Notes: generated by a model not told the origin, from the sequence alone. A DNA stretch of 64,000 bases from Bacillus sp. FJAT-18017 (GCF_001278805.1 NZ_CP012602.1:3941501-4005500), one strand, 5' to 3'; shown: positions 25,271 through 33,424, counted from the first letter of the stretch. Made by a program: numbers and translations.

Positions 25271-26279
25271 GGTGCTGCCTCCAAATCTCCTGCAACTCGT
25301 TGGTCCTTAAAACTTCCTGTGGGAAATACTGGCCGTTATCCAGGATGGCTTGGAGGCGGATTTCCTCTTCTTTTGAAAAGAAAGATAAGAATTGCTCAAT
25401 TGCTTCCTTGTCAGAACGTTGATTTGTTTTTCCGAGCAAAGATCCTTTTGTCATACAAGCTGTGTAAAATGGCATATAAAGCTGGACTGGGACTTTTTGG
25501 TTAAGGATGTACCAAATAAATATCCCAGAACGGTCAATGTCGCCAAAATAATAAAAAATATGCTCGGCATCAGGCAATGGCAGCTGCCGATCAAATTGCT
25601 CAATGCTTTTGATTATCTTGTTTCCGCTTCCATAAATCAGGGTTGTAAACATTGTCATTGGCAGTGCGTCCAACAGGCCCTGGAAAGTGGTCTTATTTTC
25701 AACAATTAAGTGCAGTTGTTTTTCCCGGCAAAGGGCTTTGGGATTTATGGCATACATTAATGGGTCTGCTACTGGAATCACTTTCATATGTGTCCAGAGC
25801 CCGATACGCTTCAACAATTCTTCCCCGTGCTTGTCGGTTATCCACTTCTCATCCCCGACAAGATCAACACTGCGCTCCGGTGCGGGCGCTTCGTATTCGG
25901 GAAACCCATTTTCTTCTATATATCTATGAATCTTCATTATGTACGGAAGGTCATCCTCCCAAACTGAGGGCTCTCCTGAGAAATATGTATCCAGTTGAAT
26001 CGAAGAGTGCAAGAGCAACCGGTATTTTATTAGTTCGTTATGCAGGTCCTGTTTCAAGCGGTGGGCGTGAATTCGGTATGTATAGGCAAGAGAAGGATTT
26101 CTTGTATTTCTTCCTTTAGCCCTCACCATTTCTATTACGCCATCTACTTCAAGAGAGAGAATCAAACTGGCGAATTGATCATACGGCAAATTTATATTGT
26201 CTAGCATTGCTTCCAACTCGGACAATTCAATCGTCTTCCTCCGATAGCCTGTTAGCTTATTCCTTATTGCATTCTTCAC
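25260..26279 (-). CDS. jetD: Wadjet system JetD (Toprim-like nuclease, DUF2220)
   Basis: 339 residues. The N-terminal half is winged-helix-like and contains a DNA-binding-like stretch (about 20-75). The C-terminal Toprim-like nuclease domain shows E194 in LIVENKTTF and the D247/D249 pair in YYFGDIDRSG. In Wadjet this subunit cuts the plasmid after the motor stalls. It is the first gene of the operon here, unlike type I where it is last. The start is a GTG with a GGGGGAG site 6 bases before it. The conserved catalytic residues suggest that the system is functional. Confidence 0.92.
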   Translation of the reverse strand: MKNAIRNKLTGYRRKTIELSELEAMLDNINLPYDQFASLILSLEVDGVIEMVRAKGRNTRNPSLAYTYRIHAHRLKQDLHNELIKYRLLLHSSIQLDTYFSGEPSVWEDDLPYIMKIHRYIEENGFPEYEAPAPERSVDLVGDEKWITDKHGEELLKRIGLWTHMKVIPVADPLMYAINPKALCREKQLHLIVENKTTFQGLLDALPMTMFTTLIYGSGNKIIKSIEQFDRQLPLPDAEHIFYYFGDIDRSGIFIWYILNQKVPVQLYMPFYTACMTKGSLLGKTNQRSDKEAIEQFLSFFSKEEEIRLQAILDNGQYFPQEVLRTNELQEIWRQHHGS

Positions 26280-26756
26280 AAAAACACTCCCCCAACATTT
26301 TACAATTCCTCACATTAATTCTACTAAATACGCTTAGATTCGTCAGTAGGTTTCTTATTGTCGGTTTCATTCAAATCATATATAGTAGTCACTCTATGAA
26401 ATTAGTTCTCTTATTAGTGAATTACGTTGGTATCTTGGTATCGTACAGAAGAAAATTTTTAACAATAAAAACTAGTACCATTTCCTTCTAATAAATCCTA
26501 TAAAATACTGTCATCTTAAACGCAAGTTAAAACGGCCTGAACATTGTCCAGACCGTCTCCCTAAACTCACAGCTTTCTCCAAAGTTTGTTCTTTCTTTAA
26601 GAAACTATTTTCGAACTCTCTTCCAAGTACTTGAATTATTTTAAAAAGTCATAACACAGTCCATTTAGGATAAAACATGGTTTGAAAAGTAACCCTAGAA
26701 AGTTCTATATGTTGTTTTTTATAGATTATAATTTTCAAAAGCGTTTTTTTAATTGT
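26280..26756. other. Intergenic region upstream of the Wadjet operon
   Basis: It carries the jetD promoter (not clearly recognised) and a hairpin at about 26530-26560 (ACGG-CTG ... CAG-CCGT) that could end the thymidylate synthase-like operon. No gene was recognised; the rest is A+T-rich. Confidence 0.45.
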
Positions 26757-27686
26757 TTATTGTTTTTCAGAGTACCATAAATATCCGCAATAACCTAAAT
26801 CATTTTCTTCTAAAAATTCAATAGCAGTTTCAAAATTTTTATGCTCTTTGTATTCTTTGTAAGAATTAAAGAAGTTAACAAATTTGTTATCTTCTAATAG
26901 ATTGTATTTTTTTTCTATAACATGTATGTGATTAATATTAACATAATCCATTATTTCTACTGGTTCAATGGAATTAAGTAACTGTTTAAGAGTTACTTTA
27001 TCATTAGCTGTAATTATATTTTCAACCTTATTTAAATCTTTTTTATACAAATGGAGAGAATCAGTAAAATGCCTCTGAAAACCTACTTTACAACCTATTT
27101 TTTCTGCAAGGTAACATTGAAACAAGAAAAACAAAATAACATTATAAGGGATGCCTAAAAAAAGGTCGTTAGAGCGATTAATTACTGTCATATCTAATTT
27201 TCCTTCTCGGATCTTTAGCATAACAGAAGTATTGCATGGAATGTCTCTTGAATCACTTCCCAAATCTTCAACACTCCACATTGATAATACCACTCTACGT
27301 GTCTCTCGGTTCTCTCTTAGTATTTGAATAGCTTGTTCAATTTGGTCCTGATTAAATTTTTTTCTCAACCTAAACCCGTAGGCTCCGTTTAATGTTAACC
27401 CATCATCCGAGTATTTATCATAATTACTTATATGTTCCTGTAAAATACTCAGATTATTATATCCCAGTATAAACCACGAAAATTCAACCAAAGCAAAAAA
27501 AGGATTAAAACTCCTTTTTTTCAATAATGGCATCCTAAACCGATCTTCATGTATTTCTATAAATGCTGGACCTAAGTCTTTTACTAACCCAATTCTTGAC
27601 TCGCAAAATTTTTCATCACTACCTAATGCTTCAGAAAGTAGCTCAAAATATATTAAGGTAAAATTTGTACCACTTTTTGAAATCAA
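26757..27686 (-). CDS. Thymidylate synthase homologue with intact active site (last gene of novel operon)
   Basis: The 309-residue protein has a thymidylate synthase fold. Seen directly: the nucleophile in DIPCNTSVML, the phosphate/pyrimidine site NRSNDLFLGIPYNV (counterparts of E. coli ThyA Arg166, Asp169 and Asn177) and the HLY triad (His207/Tyr209 counterparts). T4 dCMP hydroxymethylase has Asp where ThyA has Asn177; here it is Asn, so a uracil-type substrate such as dUMP is likelier. The N- and C-terminal parts diverge from ThyA. Methylation versus hydroxymethylation cannot be told. TTG start after GATGGGGTG; 12 bases after the PPTase gene. Confidence 0.85.
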   Translation of the reverse strand: MISKSGTNFTLIYFELLSEALGSDEKFCESRIGLVKDLGPAFIEIHEDRFRMPLLKKRSFNPFFALVEFSWFILGYNNLSILQEHISNYDKYSDDGLTLNGAYGFRLRKKFNQDQIEQAIQILRENRETRRVVLSMWSVEDLGSDSRDIPCNTSVMLKIREGKLDMTVINRSNDLFLGIPYNVILFFLFQCYLAEKIGCKVGFQRHFTDSLHLYKKDLNKVENIITANDKVTLKQLLNSIEPVEIMDYVNINHIHVIEKKYNLLEDNKFVNFFNSYKEYKEHKNFETAIEFLEENDLGYCGYLWYSEKQ

Positions 27687-27698
27687 AATGTCACCCCA

Positions 27699-28427
27699 TC
27701 ATTTTTGATTAGAGTTTAATATGGAAACAGATATGACGTACTCATTAATAATTATCCATTTACCTTTTCCTTTATGGTTTTCATATGAAAATATAAAATC
27801 ATATAGATTTTTATCATTTTTTGTAGAAGGATTTAATGTTATATGAAACATATTAATGAATTTCTTTGAAGTGTCTTTGGATATAATAGCTTTTATAATG
27901 GATTCTTTTGCAGACCACAACATAGTTTCAATAGTTTTTCTTTCCACGAAACCGTAATGTATTTTTATATTGTTATTAAACCACAGCACACTCTCATCGG
28001 ATGTTAAGAAATAGTTGGAAAATGCAGAATGTCTGTCTTTTATTTTCTCAATATCACAACCGTGAACTATATAGTTACATGAAACAGTGGCCACACCAAT
28101 ATTATCTGTATGAGACATACTTAGATTTGGAGTTGATATTTGGAGTGGCCATTTTACATAAGGAATGCCATATTTAGTATTAAAAATAGTAATTAATTCG
28201 GGTCGTAATGGCAATTCATAATATTTTTCTAGCCAGTTAACGGCTGCTGCTTTAGCTGCAACTCTAGATGACAACCATTCCATTCGCTTTCTACGGTGTT
28301 TCATTGATTGCCATGAAACAGACTCTTCCGTTGTTAACCATTTAATTTTTTCTTCTGTAGCTTTGCAGGCATAACATATGATACCTAGATCTTTAAATTG
28401 TAATTGACTAATGTCGTTCAATTGCAT
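27699..28427 (-). CDS. 4'-phosphopantetheinyl transferase (Sfp-type)
   Basis: 242 residues with Sfp-superfamily motifs in order: LSMSHTD at about 102-108, GCDIEK at 123-128 (Mg-binding D125 and E127) and WSAKESIIKA at 171-180 (K174/E175). These transfer phosphopantetheine from CoA to a carrier-protein Ser. The only carrier nearby is the ACP-like gene at 31218 in the same operon, so it is the probable partner (inference). The sequence is A+T-rich like its neighbours. No polyketide or peptide synthetase is seen in the window. The ribosome binding site (TTGGAAG) is modest; 32 bases separate it from the upstream gene. Confidence 0.9.
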   Translation of the reverse strand: MQLNDISQLQFKDLGIICYACKATEEKIKWLTTEESVSWQSMKHRRKRMEWLSSRVAAKAAAVNWLEKYYELPLRPELITIFNTKYGIPYVKWPLQISTPNLSMSHTDNIGVATVSCNYIVHGCDIEKIKDRHSAFSNYFLTSDESVLWFNNNIKIHYGFVERKTIETMLWSAKESIIKAIISKDTSKKFINMFHITLNPSTKNDKNLYDFIFSYENHKGKGKWIIINEYVISVSILNSNQK

Positions 28428-28459
28428 TCTTCCAATCAGACAGATGTAAGAATCTAATA

Positions 28460-29179
28460 TTAACTATGAGATTCGACTAATGTTCTCATTGCCTTTTTGC
28501 TACTATCTAATTCAGCATGAGTTGCTATACAAGTGACTTTGCCAACATTGAAACCCGTATTTTCAGAAATAAAAGTTAATAAACGCCCTAATCCTAGATA
28601 ATTGCCGTATGCTTTGGTTACAAAATGCTGATTTCTATAAATGGATGTTAAATCAATTTTATCTTCTCTTATTTTAATGCTTATAAAGCTCATACAAGGG
28701 AATCCCATAGTTGTTATTTGATCTTTTTTAGGATCATATATAGACATTTCATACATTACACGAATTGTTCTACGGCTTTCCTTTGCTCTAATCAATTTTC
28801 TTATTGTTTTTTCGAGCTGATTAAAAAGGTCTCCACTTTCATAATTCCAAGCTACTAATCTACCAAAATAAGTTCCAGATTGGTTACTACTAACTTGTCT
28901 AATTCTTGGATAGAGATCATAAAAACGTTCATACAGTTTTTCTCTATTTCCCTCGCGGTATAAACCGATTGGAAATATTGTATTAGCAACAGTTTCTACC
29001 CTTTGTTGTGAATTATATACAAGAATAGTATCTAAATCATATTTTAATTGTTGTACTTCAGTTGTAGGATCCTCAATCTCCACTATTAGATTATATGACT
29101 CATTATTATTATTTAATAAAAATGAAATTGCCTTTAGCCAAGCGTCAGAAATATTATCACCTTTTATTAAATCATTCAC
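28460..29179 (-). CDS. Divergent thymidylate synthase-like protein
   Basis: 239 residues. The second half follows thymidylate synthase: MGFPCMSFISIKIREDKIDL (nucleophile Cys kept), IYRNQHFVTKAYGNYLGL (Arg kept, ThyA Asp169 position changed to His, Asn177 position kept) and VTCIATHAELD (His kept, Tyr209 position lost). The first half has ESRRTIRVMYEMS, like the ThyA phosphate-binding Arg pair. The altered residues suggest another reaction or a regulatory partner for the homologue at 26757. GTG start. It lies 13 bases after the protease gene in the same operon. Confidence 0.8.
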   Translation of the reverse strand: MNDLIKGDNISDAWLKAISFLLNNNNESYNLIVEIEDPTTEVQQLKYDLDTILVYNSQQRVETVANTIFPIGLYREGNREKLYERFYDLYPRIRQVSSNQSGTYFGRLVAWNYESGDLFNQLEKTIRKLIRAKESRRTIRVMYEMSIYDPKKDQITTMGFPCMSFISIKIREDKIDLTSIYRNQHFVTKAYGNYLGLGRLLTFISENTGFNVGKVTCIATHAELDSSKKAMRTLVESHS

Positions 29180-29192
29180 CCTTTACACCCCT

Positions 29193-29864
29193 TTAGGCAA
29201 TAACCCAGGCACCTGCTTGATATTTATTAAAATATTCATAAGATAAATAGCCATATCCTTGGTCGCCCCATTTTTGCCCCCAGCTATTTCTAATTAAGAA
29301 ATAAGGTTTTTTATAATTATCAACACCGAAACCAACAATTGTTATAGCATGATAATTATTCTTGTATGTATCAAAGTTTGGAGGGTCTATGAAATTATGA
29401 GTATTGTTAGCATAATAAAATGTTTGCTGAGTATCGATAACAGTAATCACTACATTTTCACTATTTAATTCATTTTCAATTGCATTTTCATGACAACTTA
29501 CACTTCTCCAGTTTGGAATTCTATTATTTCTTGCATTTCTAAAGAATTCTTTAGCTATCGGAGTGCATAATGGCAAAAGAATGGGGTCTTGGTAAGGCAT
29601 TAATGCCTCATCCAACTGCCCTAGTTTTTCTAGGTTTATGAGAGCAAGATGTACAAAGGTGCCACTCGATTCATCATAATCTTTATCACGAATTTTACAC
29701 ATCCGAAACAGAAACTCTTCTGAATAGTCATGTGTGTTAGTTTTCTTGAACCCTTCATGGGCTGAAGTAACGGCGAAAGCCACACAAGTTGGTCTTTGAC
29801 CTTGGCTTCGTACCGTAGACATCATAGGTCTAAAATCAATAGTAGGAACAAAAGTGCGACTCAT
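29193..29864 (-). CDS. Papain-type (C1) cysteine protease without propeptide
   Basis: 223 residues. The papain-clan catalytic set is complete: Q21 (oxyanion) and C27 in VRSQGQRPTCVAF with the correct six-residue spacing, H172 in NYHAITIVGFG and N193 in RNSWGQKWGDQGYGYL. There is no signal peptide, membrane segment or propeptide, so it should be active in the cytosol as made. C1 proteases of this kind are uncommon in Bacillaceae. The gene just upstream encodes a chagasin-like domain, a known inhibitor type for this very protease family. ATG with TAGGAG site; 10 bases after the upstream gene. Confidence 0.92.
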   Translation of the reverse strand: MSRTFVPTIDFRPMMSTVRSQGQRPTCVAFAVTSAHEGFKKTNTHDYSEEFLFRMCKIRDKDYDESSGTFVHLALINLEKLGQLDEALMPYQDPILLPLCTPIAKEFFRNARNNRIPNWRSVSCHENAIENELNSENVVITVIDTQQTFYYANNTHNFIDPPNFDTYKNNYHAITIVGFGVDNYKKPYFLIRNSWGQKWGDQGYGYLSYEYFNKYQAGAWVIA

Positions 29865-29874
29865 AATCTAACTC

Positions 29875-30843
29875 CTAACCTATCAGTAACGATTCGGATA
29901 CACCGTGTCGTTTTGATTGTACTTGTAAATTTAAAGTAAAGGTATCTATGACCTCATCTGGAATCCAAGGTTGTAACAATTTAATGTCTATTTTAGTATT
30001 AATTTCTTCTAGCAATCTTACTGTGAAAATTTTTTTCCCAGCGGAACCCACTAATTTATGATTTGAGTTATAAAAATTAGAAAGATATTCAACTCCCTCA
30101 GCGGGAGAACTTTCCCATATAAACCCTGTCGTTGGGTTTTCATCTAATTTTATTTTTAAAGTATCCCCAGTTTTAGGCGCTAACACGTTGCCCTTATCTT
30201 TTTTACTTATTTGCCAAACATCGTTCCACGAAGATTCTAATCCTTCATCGCCTAACTGCTTTTTAATCCTTATTGGTGGAATGGCCTGATTTCTTTTATA
30301 GTTTTCTCCCGAAATAAACTTTAAGGCCAAAAGCTGATTTAAAGTAGCAGAATAACTCGTACCCAGTCTCAGGCCAAGAGTATACACTTCTTCAGCAGTT
30401 ATATCGTTTCGAGATAACTCTAATTTCTTCATTTGTTTAATTATTAATGGCCTTGGCAATAAAAAATGACTAGCAAAAACTTCTGCAATTTTCTCGTTAT
30501 CATTCCTTTTATAATCAGATATCCTAAATAGTTCCTCTTCAGTATCTAGACTTATAGGATCTTTTCTTAAAAAATGACAATATTCATGTGCTGCCGAATA
30601 ACGTTGTTTACTGATAGGCAAGTTTTCATTAATTAAAATTCCAGCAGGGATTCCCTCTTCCTTTTGTGCAGGTAAATATGCTCCAGCTAAAGAACCTAAT
30701 GGTTGAAACATTAATACAATATTTTTGGACTCTATAATAGAAAAAATATCTATTGGATTATTTAGGTCCGTCTGTAACCTTTTATGCTCTCTACCAGCCT
30801 CAATAATAGCTGTCTCAAAGATTCGTTTCCAAGGATTTATCAA
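29875..30843 (-). CDS. ImmA/IrrE metallopeptidase fused to a chagasin-like (I42) cysteine-protease inhibitor domain
   Basis: 322 residues. Residues 1-185 form an ImmA/IrrE zinc peptidase: SAAHEYCHFL gives HEYCH at 86-90, with the third ligand in EKIAEVFASHFLLP near 121. Residues about 222-310 form a chagasin-like domain with all three inhibitory loops: NPTTGFIW (236-243), GSAGKK (267-271) and QPW (291-293). Chagasin-type inhibitors block papain-family proteases. ImmA relatives cleave their cognate XRE repressor, and such a gene lies directly upstream. TTG start after GGGAGGG; 2 bases separate it from the XRE stop. The fusion is unusual. Confidence 0.88.
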   Translation of the reverse strand: MINPWKRIFETAIIEAGREHKRLQTDLNNPIDIFSIIESKNIVLMFQPLGSLAGAYLPAQKEEGIPAGILINENLPISKQRYSAAHEYCHFLRKDPISLDTEEELFRISDYKRNDNEKIAEVFASHFLLPRPLIIKQMKKLELSRNDITAEEVYTLGLRLGTSYSATLNQLLALKFISGENYKRNQAIPPIRIKKQLGDEGLESSWNDVWQISKKDKGNVLAPKTGDTLKIKLDENPTTGFIWESSPAEGVEYLSNFYNSNHKLVGSAGKKIFTVRLLEEINTKIDIKLLQPWIPDEVIDTFTLNLQVQSKRHGVSESLLIG

Positions 30844-30845
30844 TA

Positions 30846-31202
30846 TTAACCCTCCCGGGTAGGGAAATTTCCGTTACCCACATTTTTTAAGAACTGAGCA
30901 AATTTAAGAACCTGCTGTCTATCAATTTCAGTTAAATCTTTTGCTGTCCTTGCAAGTATTTTAACTGTCTGCTCATCATTTTCTTCCTGTCCATAAAAAT
31001 AACTTAACGGATATTTAAAAAGTCTTGCAAACTTCTCTAATTCCAAAACATCAACTTTTCTTTTTCCACTTTCTATAGCAGATATAGATGCTCTTGGCAT
31101 TCCGACATAATTTGCCACTGTTTGTTGTGATAAACCTAGATATTCTCTAGTATCCCTTAAACGCATTGCTAATTGTAAAACCTTTTCCTTTTCCCGTTCC
31201 AT
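30846..31202 (-). CDS. XRE-family transcriptional regulator
   Basis: About 118 residues. The N-terminal HTH reads LRDTREYLGLSQQTVANYVG and MPRASISAIESGKRKVDVLE, followed by a helical tail (LTEIDRQQVLKFAQFLKN). XRE plus ImmA/IrrE pairs are repressor and anti-repressor modules (as ImmR/ImmA of ICEBs1). Here it probably represses this operon and is removed by the metallopeptidase (inference). An ATG at 31202 with GGAG upstream is preferred to a TTG at 31217 that abuts the ACP stop. Confidence 0.88.
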   Translation of the reverse strand: MEREKEKVLQLAMRLRDTREYLGLSQQTVANYVGMPRASISAIESGKRKVDVLELEKFARLFKYPLSYFYGQEENDEQTVKILARTAKDLTEIDRQQVLKFAQFLKNVGNGNFPTREG

Positions 31203-31217
31203 TTCCTTCAACTCCAA

Positions 31218-31466
31218 TCAAGTAATAAGATCTTGAATCAATAAACAAAAGGCGTTAAAAGAACGTTTTGCGATATCATGTATCATTTGCGGTTTTATCG
31301 TTATGCTGTATTCTTCTTCAAGTATGGGTATCATTTCAACAAAGTAGATTGAGTCAATTTCTATATCGTCGTATTCCTCTAACTCCATTAAAAGAGCATC
31401 AATATCTTCACCAAAGTATTCATCAAGTAAGCTCAAAACTTTTTGTGTGATAATTTCATTAACCAC
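31218..31466 (-). CDS. Acyl carrier protein-like protein
   Basis: 82 residues, acidic, with the four-helix carrier pattern. IEIDSIYFVEM places Ser39 in a DSI motif, the counterpart of the DSL phosphopantetheine site, and the following helix (VEMIPILEEEYSITI) fits ACPs. It lacks neighbours for fatty-acid, polyketide or peptide synthesis, but a phosphopantetheinyl transferase lies in the same operon. It may carry an acyl or aminoacyl group to an unknown acceptor. GTG start after GGAGGATGC; 30 bases after the kinase gene. Confidence 0.82.
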   Translation of the reverse strand: MVNEIITQKVLSLLDEYFGEDIDALLMELEEYDDIEIDSIYFVEMIPILEEEYSITIKPQMIHDIAKRSFNAFCLLIQDLIT

Positions 31467-31496
31467 TGTGTTGCATCCTCCAAAAAACTATAAATT

Positions 31497-32123
31497 TTAC
31501 AAAACGAATTTTTTAATTAGATCAATGACCTTTTTAGAAATTTCTTGCTGAGTAAGTGTGGCATCAATTACATGAACTCGTTTTTTATCTCTTTGTGCCG
31601 TGTATAAAAAACCTTCTCTTACTTTTTTTTGAAATTGTATTGTTTCTAGGTCAAATTGATCTATTTCTGTGTCCATTCTCTTACTTATTCTTCTTTGAGC
31701 TATCATAGGGTCAATATCTAAAAGAATCGTCAAATTAGGTTTTGTACCTTCTGTTGCTTCATGTGTCATTAAATCAATCAATTCAATGTTGATTCCCCTA
31801 GCGAAACCTTGATAAGCGCAAGTTCCATCTATACCTCTGTCACTTATTATTATCTTTCCTTCATTAAGACTAGGTTGAATAACATTTTTTACTGTTTCAT
31901 GTCTATCAGCTTCAAACAACATAAATTCGGTAAACGGATTCAATTTGGGTTGACGTGGAGTCTTTACCATATTTCTTACATCTTGCCCAAAATTTGTTCC
32001 TCCGGGTTCCATAGTTTTTACCACAGGAATTTTTCTGTCGTTTAGCCAATTGTATAATATGTTTATCTGAGTAGTCTTTCCACTGCCACCTATACCTTCA
32101 AAAGTTACCCATTTTCCACTCAA
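31497..32123 (-). CDS. Thymidylate kinase-like (dTMP kinase) protein, first gene of novel operon
   Basis: 208 residues. Nucleoside monophosphate kinase features: P-loop GIGGSGKT (10-17), EPGGT (39-43), ISDRGIDGTCAYQG with D95-R96, and a C-terminal lid-like Arg-rich part (AQRRISKRMD). This is a Tmk-family enzyme that would phosphorylate dTMP or a modified dUMP/dTMP analogue made by the thymidylate synthase homologues. A housekeeping tmk normally lies near holB, so this is a second copy (inference). The start is TTG, with AAGGAG about ten bases before it. Confidence 0.9.
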   Translation of the reverse strand: MSGKWVTFEGIGGSGKTTQINILYNWLNDRKIPVVKTMEPGGTNFGQDVRNMVKTPRQPKLNPFTEFMLFEADRHETVKNVIQPSLNEGKIIISDRGIDGTCAYQGFARGINIELIDLMTHEATEGTKPNLTILLDIDPMIAQRRISKRMDTEIDQFDLETIQFQKKVREGFLYTAQRDKKRVHVIDATLTQQEISKKVIDLIKKFVL

Positions 32124-32224
32124 ATAAATTCATCTCCTTAAAAAACGAACATATTTTCTACTTTCATTTATGATACAGCATTTTGTGGAAATTTTAAACA
32201 AAAAAGTTAAAATTGTTTAAAAAT

Positions 32225-32253
32225 CTTACAAAATTTAAAAAGACCTTTGTCAA
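32225..32253 (-). promoter_or_regulatory. Candidate promoter of the eight-gene operon
   Basis: TTGACA at 32248-32253 and TGTAAG at 32225-32230 are separated by 17 bases, about 100 bases before the tmk start. The -10 is weak, fitting a repressed promoter. The left end of an IS3-like remnant begins only 15 bases upstream. Confidence 0.5.
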
Positions 32254-32267
32254 CGGTTAAAATGAAT

Positions 32268-33424
32268 TGTCCTCTTTAAGTAGACACTCAAGAAAGCTCC
32301 AGATACTTTGGAGGAAAGAATGTACTAGGAGGGCATTTTTCTATAGCAAAAAAGGGGCAAACATTGAAGAACTACTCAGAAGAATTTAAACTCAATGCCA
32401 GGAATAATGCGAATGGTTAGAAAAGTTATAAAGTATTAGCGGAGGAGTTTACAATACGGAGTGTACCCAACTAAAGGTTTGGTTTAGGAAATGGAAAAAC
32501 AGAAAATCTTTAATGAGTTAAAAGATGTTTCCATCATCTAAAAGGACGCCCAGGAACAAAATTAAAATCAAATGAAAAGGAAATAGATTATTTGAAGGCA
32601 AGGGGAATTATTTAAAAAATCTTTATCCAAATCTGATATAGGAGGAGAAGACATCCCTAGATGGCAGAAGCATGAACTGAATCGTGGGATAAGAAGTAAG
32701 TATCCCGTTTGCAACATTAGGAAATTTATTACATAAAACCTACAAGCTATTAAAAGTGGACGGAAATAAGTGAAAAGAAAGCGAAGTAGGAACAACTTAT
32801 TCAGGAACACTTTATGGCAATCCATTTTATGAATCCCGAATTAGGCCGTCCAAATATCGGATAAATTAAAGGAAATGGGTTTTTTGATTAACCACAAAAG
32901 AGTCCCCAGTTGATGAAGGAATAGAGATACAATCAGTAATACAGAGGAAAGGAAAGGTCACGGACAAACCCCTTCTGTTATATGAAGAGTAAATTATCCA
33001 GGAATCTTTTCAATAATGAAATTGCAAGTTGTGGCCATTCAGTAGAATGACCTTGAACTAGTACTTAATTCTATATAAAAATGGACAAAGAAAAAAGACG
33101 TAGCTAGAACCATTCTCCATCGGATCAGGGATTCCAATATACGTCCAAGCTAAAATTAGAGGCAAAAGGGGCATTAGGTAGCTACTTTAGCAAAGGAAAC
33201 TGCCTGGACAATGCCTGCAGTAGAATCATTCTTCTCACACCTCAAAACAGAGAAGTTGTGTATGAATCAGTGTAATTCAAAAGGGTACTAAGACAATCGA
33301 TCGAGGAGTATATCAATCACTACAACTAAAAACGAAGACAAAGAAAATTAAAGAACGCGCCCCGATGGAATATCGACACGCGCTCGCTACATAGCTTTTT
33401 TCAGTTGTTTACTTGACAGGGGCA
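32268..33424 (+). mobile_element. Decayed IS3-family (IS150-like) insertion sequence
   Basis: Scattered frames match IS3 transposase: KNYSEEFKLNA and SYKVLAEEFTIRS (OrfA), then GYRRIKLKEMG-like, SDQGFQYTS and VESFFSHLKTEKL (DDE part of OrfB) and the C-terminal KERAPMEYRHALAT. Many stops and frameshifts make it inactive. Terminal repeats are recognisable: TGTCCTCTTTAAGTAGACA at 32268 and, inverted, TGCCCCTGTCAAGTAAACA ending at 33424. At about 1157 bp it is shorter than a full element. No clear target duplication. Confidence 0.82.

Noticed and set aside
26757..27686. Reading the 26757 gene as the housekeeping thymidylate synthase ThyA
   Set aside because: Active-site words match, but the ends differ from ThyA and the gene lies inside an operon with ACP, PPTase and proteases. 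A dedicated role is more likely.
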